DNA of 64,000 nt from Maritimibacter sp. (GCA_011389895.1 JAABTN010000011.1:1-64000), one strand, 5' to 3'; shown: positions 1 to 9,530, numbered from the stretch's first letter. Numbers and translations: made by a program. Notes: a model not told the origin generated them from the letters alone.

Positions 1-565
<565 letters not shown>

Positions 566-669
566 GGAAGGCTCCGTTTGTTCAGTGTCCGGCGCGGTTT
601 ATCGGCAAGGGTCAGGCTGGGCAAGGGGCAGGGCACCGGTTGGGGCCGGGGCACGTGTTGTGCGGGCGG

Positions 670-984
670 TCACGCGGCGGTTCCGATGGCAAAGTCGGCC
701 TTGGACGCAAGGTAGCTTTCGATGACGGGGCCAAGCGCCACGTCACCGCCCTTCGCCGCCGCCCGCTCGCCTTCCCCGCAAATCCGGGCGAAATCGGCAA
801 AGCCGAGGTTGAGCGCGGAGGATTTGAGAAAATGCAGGTCAATCTCAAGATCGGCTTTGACCGGGGCATTGCGCAGCTTGTCGATGACCTCTTCGACTTC
901 CTCGAGGAACATGTCGACCACCTCGGAAAAATCCGTCTCTCCGATTTCTGATTTCAATTCCGTGACGCGGGCCCAGTCGATCAT
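670..984 (-). CDS. Hpt (histidine phosphotransfer) domain protein
   Basis: A 104-residue all-helical Hpt protein that would pass phosphate between a histidine kinase and a response regulator. The phospho-acceptor histidine lies in the segment HFLKSSALNLGF at about residue 50, a good Hpt box. The start at 984 (MIDWARVTELK) is chosen because AGGAG sits 7 bases upstream; a longer reading from 1014 adds an unlikely leader. It is transcribed divergently from a response-regulator/phosphatase gene 160 bp away, which suggests that the two are signalling partners (inference). Confidence 0.85.
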   Translation of the reverse strand: MIDWARVTELKSEIGETDFSEVVDMFLEEVEEVIDKLRNAPVKADLEIDLHFLKSSALNLGFADFARICGEGERAAAKGGDVALGPVIESYLASKADFAIGTAA

Positions 985-1143
985 GGCGCACTCCTGTATT
1001 TTTCGCCCTGTCATGCCACGGGCCGCTTAACGCGGAGTTAGAACGCGCAGAAACCGTTCGAATTGTCGGTTTAAACCCGCGTTAATCGGCGGGGCGTATG
1101 GCGGACGAGGGTGTGTTATACCCGGTTAATTTTGGGAACCGAT

Positions 1144-2427
1144 GTGTCACCGACGTCTACGAGCCTTCCGACCGAAAGCGTCGCCTTCACGGAGAGTGTC
1201 ATCCGGCGCATCCTCGTGGTCGATGACAGCCGGGCGCAACGCTGGGTTCTGACCGCCACGCTGACCCGACTTGGCTTTGACGTGGTCGAGGCGGATGGCG
1301 GGCAAGCCGCGCTGGATATCCTGCGCGAGACCGAGGTTGATCTGGTGATCTCGGACTGGATGATGCCGGAGATGGATGGTTTGGAACTTTGCCATGCCTT
1401 CCGCGCGCTGCCCCGTGAAAATTATGGCTATTTCATCTTGCTCACGTCCAAGAGCGAGAAGGGGGCGGTTGCCCAAGGGCTTGATGTCGGTGCCGATGAT
1501 TTCCTGACCAAGCCGGTGAATTCCGAAGAACTGCGCGCCCGGATTTCTGCCGGTGAGCGTATCTTGAAGATGGAGCGGGAGCTGTCCGAGAAAAACCGGC
1601 TTGTCGTCGCGACGCTGGAGCAGCTTTCCGGGCTTTACGACGCGCTGGACCGGGATTTGATCGAAGCGCGCAAGATGCAGCAAAGCCTTGTGCGCGACCG
1701 GTTGCGGGATTTCGGGTCGGTCGAGGTTGCTCTGTTGTTGAAACCTTCAGGTCATGTGGGGGGTGATCTCGTGGGTTTTTTTGACACCCGTGACGGGCGC
1801 ATCGCGATCTACGGGATCGACGTGTCCGGCCATGGCATTGCCTCGGCGCTTTTGACCGCGCGTCTTGCGGGATACTTGTCGGATGGTGCGCCGGACCAGA
1901 ATATTGCGCTTCGGCGCCGGGCGGATGGTGGCTTCACCGCCGCCCCGCCGGATGAGGTTGCCGAGGCGTTGAACCGGCTCATGCTGTCGGAATTGAAATC
2001 CGATCTCTATTTCACCATGACGCTGGCCTATGTCGATCTTGCCAGTGGCGAGACCGAGATCACCCAATGCGGACACCCGCCCCCGGCGGTTCTGGGCGCT
2101 GCGGGACATGTCCGGTTTCACGGCAGCGGCGGGTTGCCCATCGGGCTCATCGCCGGGGCCAGCTATGACAGGTTCCAGATCCGGCTGACCCCGGGTGATC
2201 GGCTTTTGATCTATTCCGATGGATTCACGGAATGCCCGGACGAGGTCGGGGAAGAATTGGAAGAAGAGGGGCTTTCCGCGATCCTTTCGGAAAACGCCGG
2301 GCTTGATGCGTCCGGGCTTCTCGAGGCGCTGGTCTGGGATCTTGACCGGTTTTCCGGGGGCGCGGATTTTCCCGATGACCTGTCCTGTGCCATCGCGACC
2401 TATCGCGGCAAGAGCCCGGACAGGTAG
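1144..2427 (+). CDS. Response regulator with C-terminal PP2C-type (SpoIIE/RsbU) phosphatase
   Basis: A receiver domain (about residues 20-140; RILVVDDS acidic pocket, acceptor Asp in ISDWMMPEMDG, Lys in FLTKPVN) is followed by a coiled linker and a PP2C-like serine phosphatase domain (about 185-425; GGDLVGFF, DVSGHGIASALL, YSDGFTEC and DDLSCAI hold the metal-binding acids). Family members dephosphorylate anti-sigma-factor antagonists in partner-switching systems; RbaY of Rhodobacter capsulatus has this architecture. GTG at 1144 is preferred because a GGGA lies at fair spacing; GTG at 1111 is an alternative giving 438 residues. The 3' end overlaps the convergent NUDIX gene by 28 bp. Confidence 0.88.
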   Translation: MSPTSTSLPTESVAFTESVIRRILVVDDSRAQRWVLTATLTRLGFDVVEADGGQAALDILRETEVDLVISDWMMPEMDGLELCHAFRALPRENYGYFILLTSKSEKGAVAQGLDVGADDFLTKPVNSEELRARISAGERILKMERELSEKNRLVVATLEQLSGLYDALDRDLIEARKMQQSLVRDRLRDFGSVEVALLLKPSGHVGGDLVGFFDTRDGRIAIYGIDVSGHGIASALLTARLAGYLSDGAPDQNIALRRRADGGFTAAPPDEVAEALNRLMLSELKSDLYFTMTLAYVDLASGETEITQCGHPPPAVLGAAGHVRFHGSGGLPIGLIAGASYDRFQIRLTPGDRLLIYSDGFTECPDEVGEELEEEGLSAILSENAGLDASGLLEALVWDLDRFSGGADFPDDLSCAIATYRGKSPDR

Positions 2428-2849
2428 TCGGCGACAAACGCCGCATCGCCATCATTGCCCAATAGCTCAAGCGAAAGCGCGGGTTCCATCCACACCGCGT
2501 CATGCCCGGGCTCGGTCGGGTCATGAAGCGCGCGCACCGGGTGCGCCACGTAGATATGGCAGATTTTCTCGGCCCAGAGATCATATTCCGGCATATAAGC
2601 GAAGCGCCGAAAAAACCCCAAGCGCCGGGGGCGTGCAATGCGCCAGCCGGTTTCCTCGACGACCTCGCGGTGAAGCGCGGTCAGGGGTGATTCCCCGGGG
2701 TCGATCCCGCCACCGGGAAGCTGAAACTCCGGCACCGGAGCATCCTGATGGGTCAAGAGAAGCTTGCCCTGCCGTTGCAGGATCGCATATGCGCCCGGTC
2801 GGGGGCGGTATTGCTGGTTCTTCACGATCGCTTCACCAAAGCGCCGCAT
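2400..2849 (-). CDS. NUDIX hydrolase
   Basis: A 149-residue NUDIX pyrophosphohydrolase of unknown substrate. The NUDIX box is visible as GGGIDPGESPLTALHREVVEETGW (GX5EX7REUXEEXGU pattern, about residues 42-65). The start MRRFGEAIVKNQQY at 2849 is chosen over the upstream in-frame codon at 2948, which would overlap the hslO promoter region. It is convergent with the phosphatase gene. It probably hydrolyses a nucleoside diphosphate linked to another moiety, but nothing here identifies the substrate. Confidence 0.85.
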   Translation of the reverse strand: MRRFGEAIVKNQQYRPRPGAYAILQRQGKLLLTHQDAPVPEFQLPGGGIDPGESPLTALHREVVEETGWRIARPRRLGFFRRFAYMPEYDLWAEKICHIYVAHPVRALHDPTEPGHDAVWMEPALSLELLGNDGDAAFVADYLSGLLPR

Positions 2850-2923
2850 GGATCGACCTCGCTCGGTTGCCCCACCTATATCAACGCGGTATGCCACGCC
2901 CGAACAGCAAGGAAAACACCACG

Positions 2924-3895
2924 ATGAGCCTTGGCTCCCGAATCGCATGGGATGATACGATCCTCCCGTTCCAACTTGACAAAAGCGACGTGCGTGGCCG
3001 CGTCGCCCGGCTTGACGGTGTGCTCGACCGCGTTCTGGCCCAGCACGATTATCCGCCGGCTATCGAGACACTTGTCGCAGAAGCGACGCTTTTGACCGCC
3101 CTGATCGGCCAGACGATCAAGCTGCGTTGGAAGCTTAGCCTTCAGGTGCGCGGCGATGGCCCGGCCCGGCTCGTGGCGACGGATTACTATGCGCCAGGCG
3201 CGGATGGCGAACCCGGGCGTTTGCGCGCCTATGCCAGCTACGATGAAGACCGGCTTGATCCCGAGGGGGATGCCTTTTCGCAGATCGGCCGGGGATATTT
3301 CGCGATCCTGATCGACCAGGGCAAGGGCACCACGCCTTATTCCGGCATGACACCGATCGCCGGTGGCAGCCTGTCGGATTGCGCGCAAAGCTATTTCGCG
3401 CAGTCCGAACAGCTTCCGTCCCGGTTCGTCTTGTCGTTTCTCAAGGAACAGGGGCTTTGGCGGGCCGGGGGTGTCATGCTGCAACAGATGCCAAAGGCGT
3501 CGCCGCTACATGAAGATGGCGGCTCGGGCGAAGAGGGGTTGTTGACGGCGGACGACATCTTCGCCGATGACGACGAGCGCGAAAATTGGAACCGGGCGAA
3601 CATATTGCTCGACACCGTGCAACCGGATGAAATCATCGGCCCCACGGTTCAACCGACCGAGATGCTTGTGCGGCTGTTTCATGAAGAGCGCCCGCGCGTC
3701 TTTGATCCACAGCCGGTGGATTTTGGCTGCACCTGTTCGCGCGAGAAGGTGGTGGAAAGCCTGTCGATCTATTCCGCCAAGGACATCGCGCATATGACCA
3801 CGGTGGACGGCAAGGTGACGGCGGATTGCCAATTCTGCGGGGCGCATTATGAATTCGACCCCGAGGGTCTGGGCAAAGATGCCACGGGTGACTGA
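2924..3895 (+). CDS. hslO: Hsp33 redox-regulated holdase chaperone
   Basis: Cytosolic chaperone activated by oxidation; it binds unfolding proteins during oxidative stress. The 323-residue protein starts MSLGSRIAWDDTILPFQL at the ATG at 2924, preceded by AAGGAAA. The C-terminal zinc centre that acts as the redox switch is intact: CTC (about residue 265) and CQFC (about residue 300) give the CXC...CXXC set. The frame stays open upstream to 2219 but that part is antisense to the NUDIX gene and has no homology. Its last 17 bases overlap the next gene. Confidence 0.94.
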   Translation: MSLGSRIAWDDTILPFQLDKSDVRGRVARLDGVLDRVLAQHDYPPAIETLVAEATLLTALIGQTIKLRWKLSLQVRGDGPARLVATDYYAPGADGEPGRLRAYASYDEDRLDPEGDAFSQIGRGYFAILIDQGKGTTPYSGMTPIAGGSLSDCAQSYFAQSEQLPSRFVLSFLKEQGLWRAGGVMLQQMPKASPLHEDGGSGEEGLLTADDIFADDDERENWNRANILLDTVQPDEIIGPTVQPTEMLVRLFHEERPRVFDPQPVDFGCTCSREKVVESLSIYSAKDIAHMTTVDGKVTADCQFCGAHYEFDPEGLGKDATGD

Positions 3896-4511
3896 CCCCA
3901 CCACGGCGTTTGGCCAGTTGACCCGTGCAACGGCGCAGGAGGCCGGCAAAGCCTCCGGGTCGGGGTCGTCGGATTTCGATCTGAACCCGGAGTTTCGGCC
4001 CAAGGGTCTGACCCTGCGGCCCGCTGGCGTTCTGGTGGCCTTTGCCGAGGATGCGCAGGGTGTTTCCCTGATCCTGACGAAACGATCCTCGGCGTTGAAA
4101 CACCACCCCGGCCAGATCGCCTTTCCGGGGGGCAAGGTCGATGCGGGCGACAGGGATGAAATCGGTGCTGCGTTGCGCGAGGCGGAGGAGGAAATCGGGC
4201 TCGACCCGGAGAATGTCGAGGTGATCGGGACCCTGCCCGCGCATGAAACCGTCACATCGTTTCGCGTCACGCCGGTGATCGCACGCATCAAGGCCCCATT
4301 TGATTGGCGCGCCGAGCCGGGCGAGGTGGAAGAGATCTTCTCGGTCCCGTTCGATCATGTCACGGACCCTTTGCAATACATCGTCGAAGGCCGGTATTAT
4401 CGGGGCGTGCACCGGAAGTTTTTTACCGTGCCCTATGGCCCCTATTACATCTGGGGCGCGACTGCACGGATGCTGCGGGGTCTTGCGGACCGGGTTAGTG
4501 CCCATGGCTGA
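3879..4511 (+). CDS. CoA pyrophosphatase-type NUDIX hydrolase (NudL/YeaB family)
   Basis: A 210-residue NUDIX protein whose family cleaves coenzyme A to 4'-phosphopantetheine and 3',5'-ADP. The UPF0035 signature LTKRSSALKHHPGQIAFPGG precedes the NUDIX box with REAEEEIGL (about residues 65-110). The ATG at 3879 overlaps the hslO end by 17 bp; an ATG at 3849 inside hslO is less likely. The stop overlaps the start of the CCA-adding enzyme (ATGGCTGA), so translation of the pair is probably coupled. Confidence 0.9.
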   Translation: MPRVTDPTTAFGQLTRATAQEAGKASGSGSSDFDLNPEFRPKGLTLRPAGVLVAFAEDAQGVSLILTKRSSALKHHPGQIAFPGGKVDAGDRDEIGAALREAEEEIGLDPENVEVIGTLPAHETVTSFRVTPVIARIKAPFDWRAEPGEVEEIFSVPFDHVTDPLQYIVEGRYYRGVHRKFFTVPYGPYYIWGATARMLRGLADRVSAHG

Positions 4512-5670
4512 ACCCGCGCGAATCACCGATGACTGGATCACGCGCCCGGCGGCACAGGCGGTTTGCGCCATGCTGACGGATGCGGGCTACGCGGCGCATT
4601 TCGTGGGTGGATGCGTGCGCAATGCGTTGATGCAGGTGCCTGTCACCGATCTGGATATCACGACCGACGCCCGGCCCGAGACCGTGATGGAGCTTGCCCG
4701 ATCCGCCGGGTTCAACCCGGTTCCGACCGGGATTGAACATGGCACCGTGACCGTCGTCGTGGCCGGGGAGCCGTTCGAGATCACCACCTGGCGACGTGAT
4801 GTCGAAACCGATGGTCGCCGCGCCGTGGTGGTTTTTGCCGACCGGTTGGAAGACGACGCGCATCGGCGTGATTTCACCATGAACGCGCTCTATGCCGCCC
4901 CGGATGGTGCGATCACGGACCCCTTGGGCGGGTATGACGACCTCGTGGCGCGGCGCGTGGTGTTCATCGACAATGCCGCCGACCGAATTCGCGAAGATTA
5001 CCTGCGCATCCTGCGGTTTTTCCGCTTTCATGCCTGGTACGGCGATGAGGAGGCCGGGTTGGACAGGGGCGCGCTCGCCGCCATTGCCGATTTGTCCGAG
5101 GGGATCGAGGGGCTGAGCCGGGAGCGTGTCGGGTCCGAGATGCTCAAGCTCCTGTCTGCCGCCGACCCCGCCCCGGCGGTCGCCGCGATGGAGCAAGCGG
5201 GGGCCTTGGGTCATGTCATGGCCGGGCTGTCGACCCGGGCGTTGCCGATCCTTGTGCATTTTGAACAGCAGACCGGAACCGCGCCCAATGCGATCCGGCG
5301 TCTTGCCGTGTTGGGGGGGGAAGGTCATGGCGATTTGCTTCGGTTGTCCAAATCGCAAACCCGCGCGCTTGAGCGGTTGTTGGACCATCGTGGCGATACC
5401 GCCCCGCCTGCAGCTTTAGGTTACCGGATCGGCAAAGACGCCGCGCGCGATGTGGCGTTGATCAATTCTGCCTTGCTGGAAACGCCGCCTTCCCCAGATC
5501 TGGAGGGCGAGATATCGCGCGGGGCGGGTGCGGTGTTTCCGATTACGCCCGGTGATCTCATGCCCGATCTGGAAGGTGCCGCGCTGGGCGAGGCTTTGAG
5601 GCGGCTGGAAACCGATTGGATCGCGTCGGATTTCACGCTTGGCAAATCCGCGTTGAAGGCCCGGTTATGA
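4504..5670 (+). CDS. cca: CCA tRNA nucleotidyltransferase
   Basis: Adds or repairs the 3'-CCA end of tRNAs without a template. The 388-residue class II polymerase shows FVGGCVRNALMQVPVTDLDI with the catalytic acids (about residues 30-50), the RRDFTMNALYA motif (about 125) and the DRIREDYLRILRFFRFHA motif (about 160-175). It starts at 4504 overlapping the NUDIX stop and ends in an ATGA overlap with the rRNA methyltransferase, so the genes from hslO to 6875 look like one transcript. The C-terminal part is variable, as is usual. Confidence 0.92.
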   Translation: MAEPARITDDWITRPAAQAVCAMLTDAGYAAHFVGGCVRNALMQVPVTDLDITTDARPETVMELARSAGFNPVPTGIEHGTVTVVVAGEPFEITTWRRDVETDGRRAVVVFADRLEDDAHRRDFTMNALYAAPDGAITDPLGGYDDLVARRVVFIDNAADRIREDYLRILRFFRFHAWYGDEEAGLDRGALAAIADLSEGIEGLSRERVGSEMLKLLSAADPAPAVAAMEQAGALGHVMAGLSTRALPILVHFEQQTGTAPNAIRRLAVLGGEGHGDLLRLSKSQTRALERLLDHRGDTAPPAALGYRIGKDAARDVALINSALLETPPSPDLEGEISRGAGAVFPITPGDLMPDLEGAALGEALRRLETDWIASDFTLGKSALKARL

Positions 5671-6875
5671 GCCGCGTGATCGACAGGCTTGGCCATCAGG
5701 GCGACGGGATCGCCGAAGGCCCGGTTTTCGTGCCCCGGACCCTGCCCGGCGAAGTGATCGAAGGCATCGTGGTGGGCGACCGGGTCGATGCGCCCCGCAT
5801 CCTGACCCCTTCCCCCGACCGGGTGACGCCGCCCTGCCGCCATTACAAAAGCTGCGGTGGTTGCGCGTTGCAACATGCCAGCGACGCTTTCGTCGCGCGG
5901 TGGAAGACGGGGGTGGTCAAGGCGGCGCTGACGGCGCGTGGGCTGACCACCGAGATCCGGGGCATCGCGACATCGCCCGCAAACAGCCGCAGGCGCGCGA
6001 CCTTTACCGGGCGGCGCACCAAGAAGGGCGCGCTTGTCGGGTTTCATGGGCCGCGCTCCGATGTGCTGACGGAAATTCCGGGGTGTCATTTGCTGACCCC
6101 CGCCCTGCTCGCCGCGCGCCCGGCGCTCGAAGCGCTCGTGATCGCGGGCGGGTCGCGCAAAAGCGAGCTTCGCCTTACCGTGACCGAGGCGCGCGCGGGC
6201 GTTGACGTGGCGGTGAGCGGGGGAAAGCCCCTGAACCTCGCGCTTGAAACCGAGCTTGCGGGTTTGGCCGGAACACATGGCCTGTCACGTCTTTCGTGGT
6301 CTGGCGAGGTGATCACCATGGCCGCCCCGCCGGTTCAGATGTTCGGCACCGCCCCCGTCGTGCCGCCGCCGGGCGCGTTTCTTCAGGCCACGCGCGAAGG
6401 CGAGGCGGCGCTTCTTGCCGCTGTGCGCGAGGCGGTGGGGACTGCGAAACATGTGATTGACCTGTTTTCAGGATCGGGGACCTTTTCGCTTCCCCTCGCA
6501 GCACGGGCATCGGTGCATGCGGTTGAAAGCGAGGGCGCGATGCTCGCCGCGCTTGATGCCGGGTGGCGGGGGTCACAGGGGTCGCATGCGGTGAGCACGG
6601 AAACGCGGGATCTTTTTCGCCGCCCCCTTTTGCCCGATGAGCTGAAGGCAGACGCGGTGGTGATCGACCCGCCGCGCGCCGGGGCCGAGGCACAGGTTGA
6701 GACACTTGCGGCAAGCGATGTTCCGCGTATCGCCATGGTGTCGTGCAATCCGGTGACTTTCGCGCGGGATGCGGAAATATTAACCAAGGCCGGGTATCGT
6801 TTCGACTGGCTCGTCGTGGTCGATCAATTCCGTTGGTCGCCCCATGTCGAGCTGGCCGCTTGTTTCACGCGTTGA
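5667..6875 (+). CDS. 23S rRNA (uracil-C5)-methyltransferase, RlmD/TrmA family
   Basis: SAM-dependent m5U methyltransferase, 402 residues. An N-terminal Fe-S motif is visible (CRHYKSCGGCALQ, about residues 55-70), then the SAM-binding IDLFSGSGTFSLPLA (about 265), IDPPRAG (about 335) and the catalytic MVSCNPVTFARD loop, where Cys forms the covalent RNA adduct. The start ATG at 5667 overlaps the cca stop (ATGA). It probably modifies 23S rRNA; the exact position (U1939 for RlmD) is inferred from the family. Confidence 0.9.
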   Translation: MSRVIDRLGHQGDGIAEGPVFVPRTLPGEVIEGIVVGDRVDAPRILTPSPDRVTPPCRHYKSCGGCALQHASDAFVARWKTGVVKAALTARGLTTEIRGIATSPANSRRRATFTGRRTKKGALVGFHGPRSDVLTEIPGCHLLTPALLAARPALEALVIAGGSRKSELRLTVTEARAGVDVAVSGGKPLNLALETELAGLAGTHGLSRLSWSGEVITMAAPPVQMFGTAPVVPPPGAFLQATREGEAALLAAVREAVGTAKHVIDLFSGSGTFSLPLAARASVHAVESEGAMLAALDAGWRGSQGSHAVSTETRDLFRRPLLPDELKADAVVIDPPRAGAEAQVETLAASDVPRIAMVSCNPVTFARDAEILTKAGYRFDWLVVVDQFRWSPHVELAACFTR

Positions 6876-6945
6876 GAGCGCTTCTCAGCCTGTGGATAAT
6901 GCGGTATGGTATTGCTTGAGCAGTTTTCAGACGGGACAGCGAACA

Positions 6946-7659
6946 ATGATGAACCGGCGAACCATGATGGTGTCGATGGCGGCCTTTGCCGGGCTTACCG
7001 CCTGTTCAAAGTTCAAAAGCTACTCGGGCCCGCCCGTGACCGAGATTTTCGTCTTCAAGGAAAACCGGAAAATGTACCTGATGCACCACCAGACGGCGCT
7101 CAGGGAGTTTGACGTGAACCTTGGCTTCGCGCCCTACGGGCACAAGCAACAGCGCGGCGATGGCCGGACGCCGGAAGGCACCTACCGGGTCGATCGGCGC
7201 AATCCCGACAGCGCCTATCACCTGTCGGTCGGGTTGGATTATCCCAACGCGCTTGATCGCAAGATCGCCAAGGAATGCGGGGTCAAGCCGGGGGGAGATA
7301 TCTTCATCCACGGCGGGCCGACCGAGGCGCGCGATCGCAACAAGCCGGATTGGACGGCGGGTTGTGTCGCCGTGACCAACCGCGAGATCGAAGATATCTA
7401 CGCGATGGTGCGCGAAGGCACGCCGGTTCACGTCGTGCCTGCCGCCAATGCGCCCGAGGTTGCCGTGCCGCCTGGGACCCCTACCCCGCTTGAAGAGGTG
7501 GCACCCGAGGTGTTGATCGCCCATGGCCGCATGGCCGACCCGGCCTTGCCGCCGGTTGGCGGAGCGCCGTTGTCGGGCTTTGGCACAGAGGTGCTTTCAA
7601 CCTCGAACGCGCCGGTCGCGCCCGCTTCGGTTTACGGGAGCCTCTATCCGCTCCGCTGA
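6946..7659 (+). CDS. L,D-transpeptidase (YkuD) lipoprotein
   Basis: Predicted periplasmic peptidoglycan cross-linking or lipoprotein-anchoring enzyme, 237 residues. The N-terminus has a lipoprotein signal ending in the lipobox LTAC (about residue 18). The YkuD catalytic centre is seen as FIHGG (about 121) and DWTAGCVAVTN (about 137-147), which carries the nucleophilic Cys. Two ATGs at 6946 and 6949 are possible starts; the reading from 6844 overlaps the previous gene and adds no signal peptide. A proline-rich tail after the domain is unusual. A terminator follows. Confidence 0.88.
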   Translation: MMNRRTMMVSMAAFAGLTACSKFKSYSGPPVTEIFVFKENRKMYLMHHQTALREFDVNLGFAPYGHKQQRGDGRTPEGTYRVDRRNPDSAYHLSVGLDYPNALDRKIAKECGVKPGGDIFIHGGPTEARDRNKPDWTAGCVAVTNREIEDIYAMVREGTPVHVVPAANAPEVAVPPGTPTPLEEVAPEVLIAHGRMADPALPPVGGAPLSGFGTEVLSTSNAPVAPASVYGSLYPLR

Positions 7660-7703
7660 TGTGGGTGGGACGTGGGTGGACCGGGTTGAACCGGGCAAAA
7701 GAA

Positions 7704-7730
7704 AACCCCGCAGCCTGGGCGGCGGGGTTT
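7704..7730. terminator. Rho-independent terminator between convergent genes
   Basis: AACCCCGC pairs with GCGGGGTT around a 10-base loop, followed by a short T-run on the plus strand and A-run mirrored on the minus strand. It lies between the L,D-transpeptidase and the convergent CAP-domain gene and may serve both. Confidence 0.7.
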
Positions 7731-7752
7731 GAAACCGGGGTTTCGTAGGGGT

Positions 7753-8265
7753 CTAGCCCCCGACCAGCATCGTCCACCATATCTTGCCATTCTCTTCCTG
7801 GTACCACGCGAAGCCGAGATTGACCGCGCGCCGATCAAGGATGATGGCGCGGGTATCGGTCTGTTCCATCCAGGCTGAGAGCGTCTCAAGCTCGGTCTCG
7901 AAGGTTTCCGAAATCGTTTCGCCGAGAACCAGCCCGGGATACCCGGCGCGTTCCGCGCGTTCGATCGGGGACGATCCGTCGGATCCGAAATGCCACGGGC
8001 GGTTTTGCACCGACATGTCGCGTGCGTGCGTCGCGGCGGCGGCGGTCAGTTCCGCGTTCAGTTTGAGCGGCGTGACACCGGCCGCCTGCCGAAGCGCGTT
8101 CACCGAATCCAGCATGCGGAAGGTGATCTTGGTCTCGTCACGCTCGGTGATGCGATAGACCGCCGGCACCGGTTTGCCATCCGCGCCCATGCGCATGGGC
8201 TGGTTCGATCCGCAGGCCGCGAGGACCACGAGAAGGGAAACGATAGCAAGGCCGCGAATTTTCAT
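7753..8265 (-). CDS. CAP-domain (SCP/PR-1-like) lipoprotein
   Basis: A 170-residue secreted lipoprotein with a lipobox at LAAC (about residue 18). The CAP fold is recognised by LDSVNALRQAAGVTPLKLN, a family helix, then HARDMSV, WHFGSDGSSPIERAERAGY, GETIS and the C-terminal NLGFAWYQEENGKIWWTMLVGG (the WT.. strand typical of bacterial CAP proteins). The start at 8265 gives a clean signal peptide. Function of bacterial CAP proteins is poorly known; the location between two L,D-transpeptidases hints at the cell envelope. Confidence 0.85.
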   Translation of the reverse strand: MKIRGLAIVSLLVVLAACGSNQPMRMGADGKPVPAVYRITERDETKITFRMLDSVNALRQAAGVTPLKLNAELTAAAATHARDMSVQNRPWHFGSDGSSPIERAERAGYPGLVLGETISETFETELETLSAWMEQTDTRAIILDRRAVNLGFAWYQEENGKIWWTMLVGG

Positions 8266-8434
8266 GTGTCTGTCCGGATTACCCTGTGAACGCGAACCTC
8301 CTAGCGCGTCTCTGGTGGACAATCAATTTACCATGCGCGAAAATTAGCGTGATGACGCCGGTTTGAATTGCGACAACCGCTGCCGCGCCATATAGAACCT
8401 TATCAATTTCGATATGACCGAGGATTTGGACCCA

Positions 8435-9037
8435 ATGTCTCGCTCACACTCCCCGCTTTTCAATCGCCGCAGCTTTCTGACCACTGGGGTGGCCGCGGCA
8501 GGTGCCGTGGCGACCACGCCTGCGTTCGCCCAGACCGAAAACTCCACCGAGTTGGAGCGTGATCTGTCCGAGGTGGTGCGCCGCAACATTTCCAGCTTCC
8601 GGTCGCTGGACTGGCAGCCCTATTTCTCGGACCTGAAGAATGGCGCGATCCTGGTGGATATCACCTCGCGCGCCCTGCACTATTGGAACCCGGAAGGGGT
8701 CTACAAGCTGTACCCGACATCGGTGCCGTTGACCGAAGACCTGACGCGCAAGGGGAGCACCAGTGTTGTGCAAAAGGTCGAAGGCCCGTCGTGGCGTCCG
8801 ACCCCCGCGATGCGCAAACGGAATCCGGAATGGCCGGATTTCATCGGGCCGGGTCCGGACAATCCGCTTGGAACCCATGCGCTTTATCTGGGCTGGACCT
8901 ATTACCGCATCCATGGCACCCATGACACGCGCAAGATCGGGCGGCGGTCATCGAATGGTTGTATCGGGCTGTTCAACGAACATATCGCCGAGCTTTTCGC
9001 GCTTGCGAAGGTGGGAACACAGGTGTTGCTTATCTGA
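8435..9037 (+). CDS. Tat-exported L,D-transpeptidase (YkuD)
   Basis: Second peptidoglycan L,D-transpeptidase in the window, about 200 residues. A twin-arginine signal is evident (NRRSFLTTGV, then an Ala-rich stretch ending in AFAQ), so it is exported folded. The YkuD catalytic region is RIHGT (about 160) followed by the SSNGCIGLFN Cys loop (about 177). ATG at 8435 is favoured by GAGGA about 10 bases upstream; ATG at 8414 is also in frame. It is unlike the lipoprotein copy at 6946 in export route and loop sequence. Confidence 0.9.
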   Translation: MSRSHSPLFNRRSFLTTGVAAAGAVATTPAFAQTENSTELERDLSEVVRRNISSFRSLDWQPYFSDLKNGAILVDITSRALHYWNPEGVYKLYPTSVPLTEDLTRKGSTSVVQKVEGPSWRPTPAMRKRNPEWPDFIGPGPDNPLGTHALYLGWTYYRIHGTHDTRKIGRRSSNGCIGLFNEHIAELFALAKVGTQVLLI

Positions 9038-9166
9038 CACCAAAGGGCCAATTTGCCTGAAACCAGTTGCATTTTTTCGGTGTTCCTGTTTTCTGCCAAA
9101 CTACGAGGTACAGAAATACCCTGGTTTCGGCGTGTCACGCGTCGGAAAGGACAATTGGAGATTGAA

Positions 9167-9373
9167 ATGAAAAAAGTCATGGTTGTTGCTGCTGTTGCAG
9201 CTCTCGCCGCTACTGCCGCCCACGCTGGCGCTCTCGTCGACCCGATCGTTGAGCCGGAAGTCATTGTTGAACAGTCGTCGTCCTCTTCGTCGGCTGGTCT
9301 GATCGTTCCGCTGATCTTCCTCGCCCTCGTGGGCGTGGGTGTGTTCTGCGCGATCAACACCACCATCTGCTAA
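9167..9373 (+). CDS. Small secreted/membrane protein, tandem copy 1 (68 aa)
   Basis: Unrecognised function. The 68-residue product has a cleavable-looking signal peptide (MKKVMVVAAVAALAATAAHA), an acidic stretch VDPIVEPEVIVEQ, six serines in a row, a hydrophobic segment of about 17 residues and two cysteines near the C-terminus (FCAINTTIC). The start is fixed by a GGAG 7 bases upstream (ttGGAGattgaaATG). A strong terminator follows, so it is transcribed alone or from a promoter in the 130-bp leader. It is nearly identical to the next gene, with a 364-bp period. Confidence 0.75.
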   Translation: MKKVMVVAAVAALAATAAHAGALVDPIVEPEVIVEQSSSSSSAGLIVPLIFLALVGVGVFCAINTTIC

Positions 9374-9407
9374 GGTTTCTTTTCGGACACAGTTCGAAAA
9401 ATTCCGA

Positions 9408-9440
9408 AGACCTCGCCTTTTTGGCGGGGTCTTTTCTTTT
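9408..9440 (+). terminator. Rho-independent terminator after tandem copy 1
   Basis: AGACCTCGCC pairs with GGCGGGGTCT across a five-T loop and is followed by a T-rich run. Confidence 0.85.
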
Positions 9441-9530
9441 GCAATTCGCCCAAGTTCCTGTTTTCCTCGGGGCATCCGAGTGAAACCAACTGAACCCGGC
9501 GCAACGCCGGGGGGACAATGGAGACCTGAT

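Noticed and set aside
2219-2923. N-terminal extension of the Hsp33 frame (ORF would be 558 residues)
   Set aside because: The extra part overlaps the phosphatase 3' end and is antisense to the NUDIX gene, has no homology, and a proper ATG with a ribosome-binding site is at 2924.
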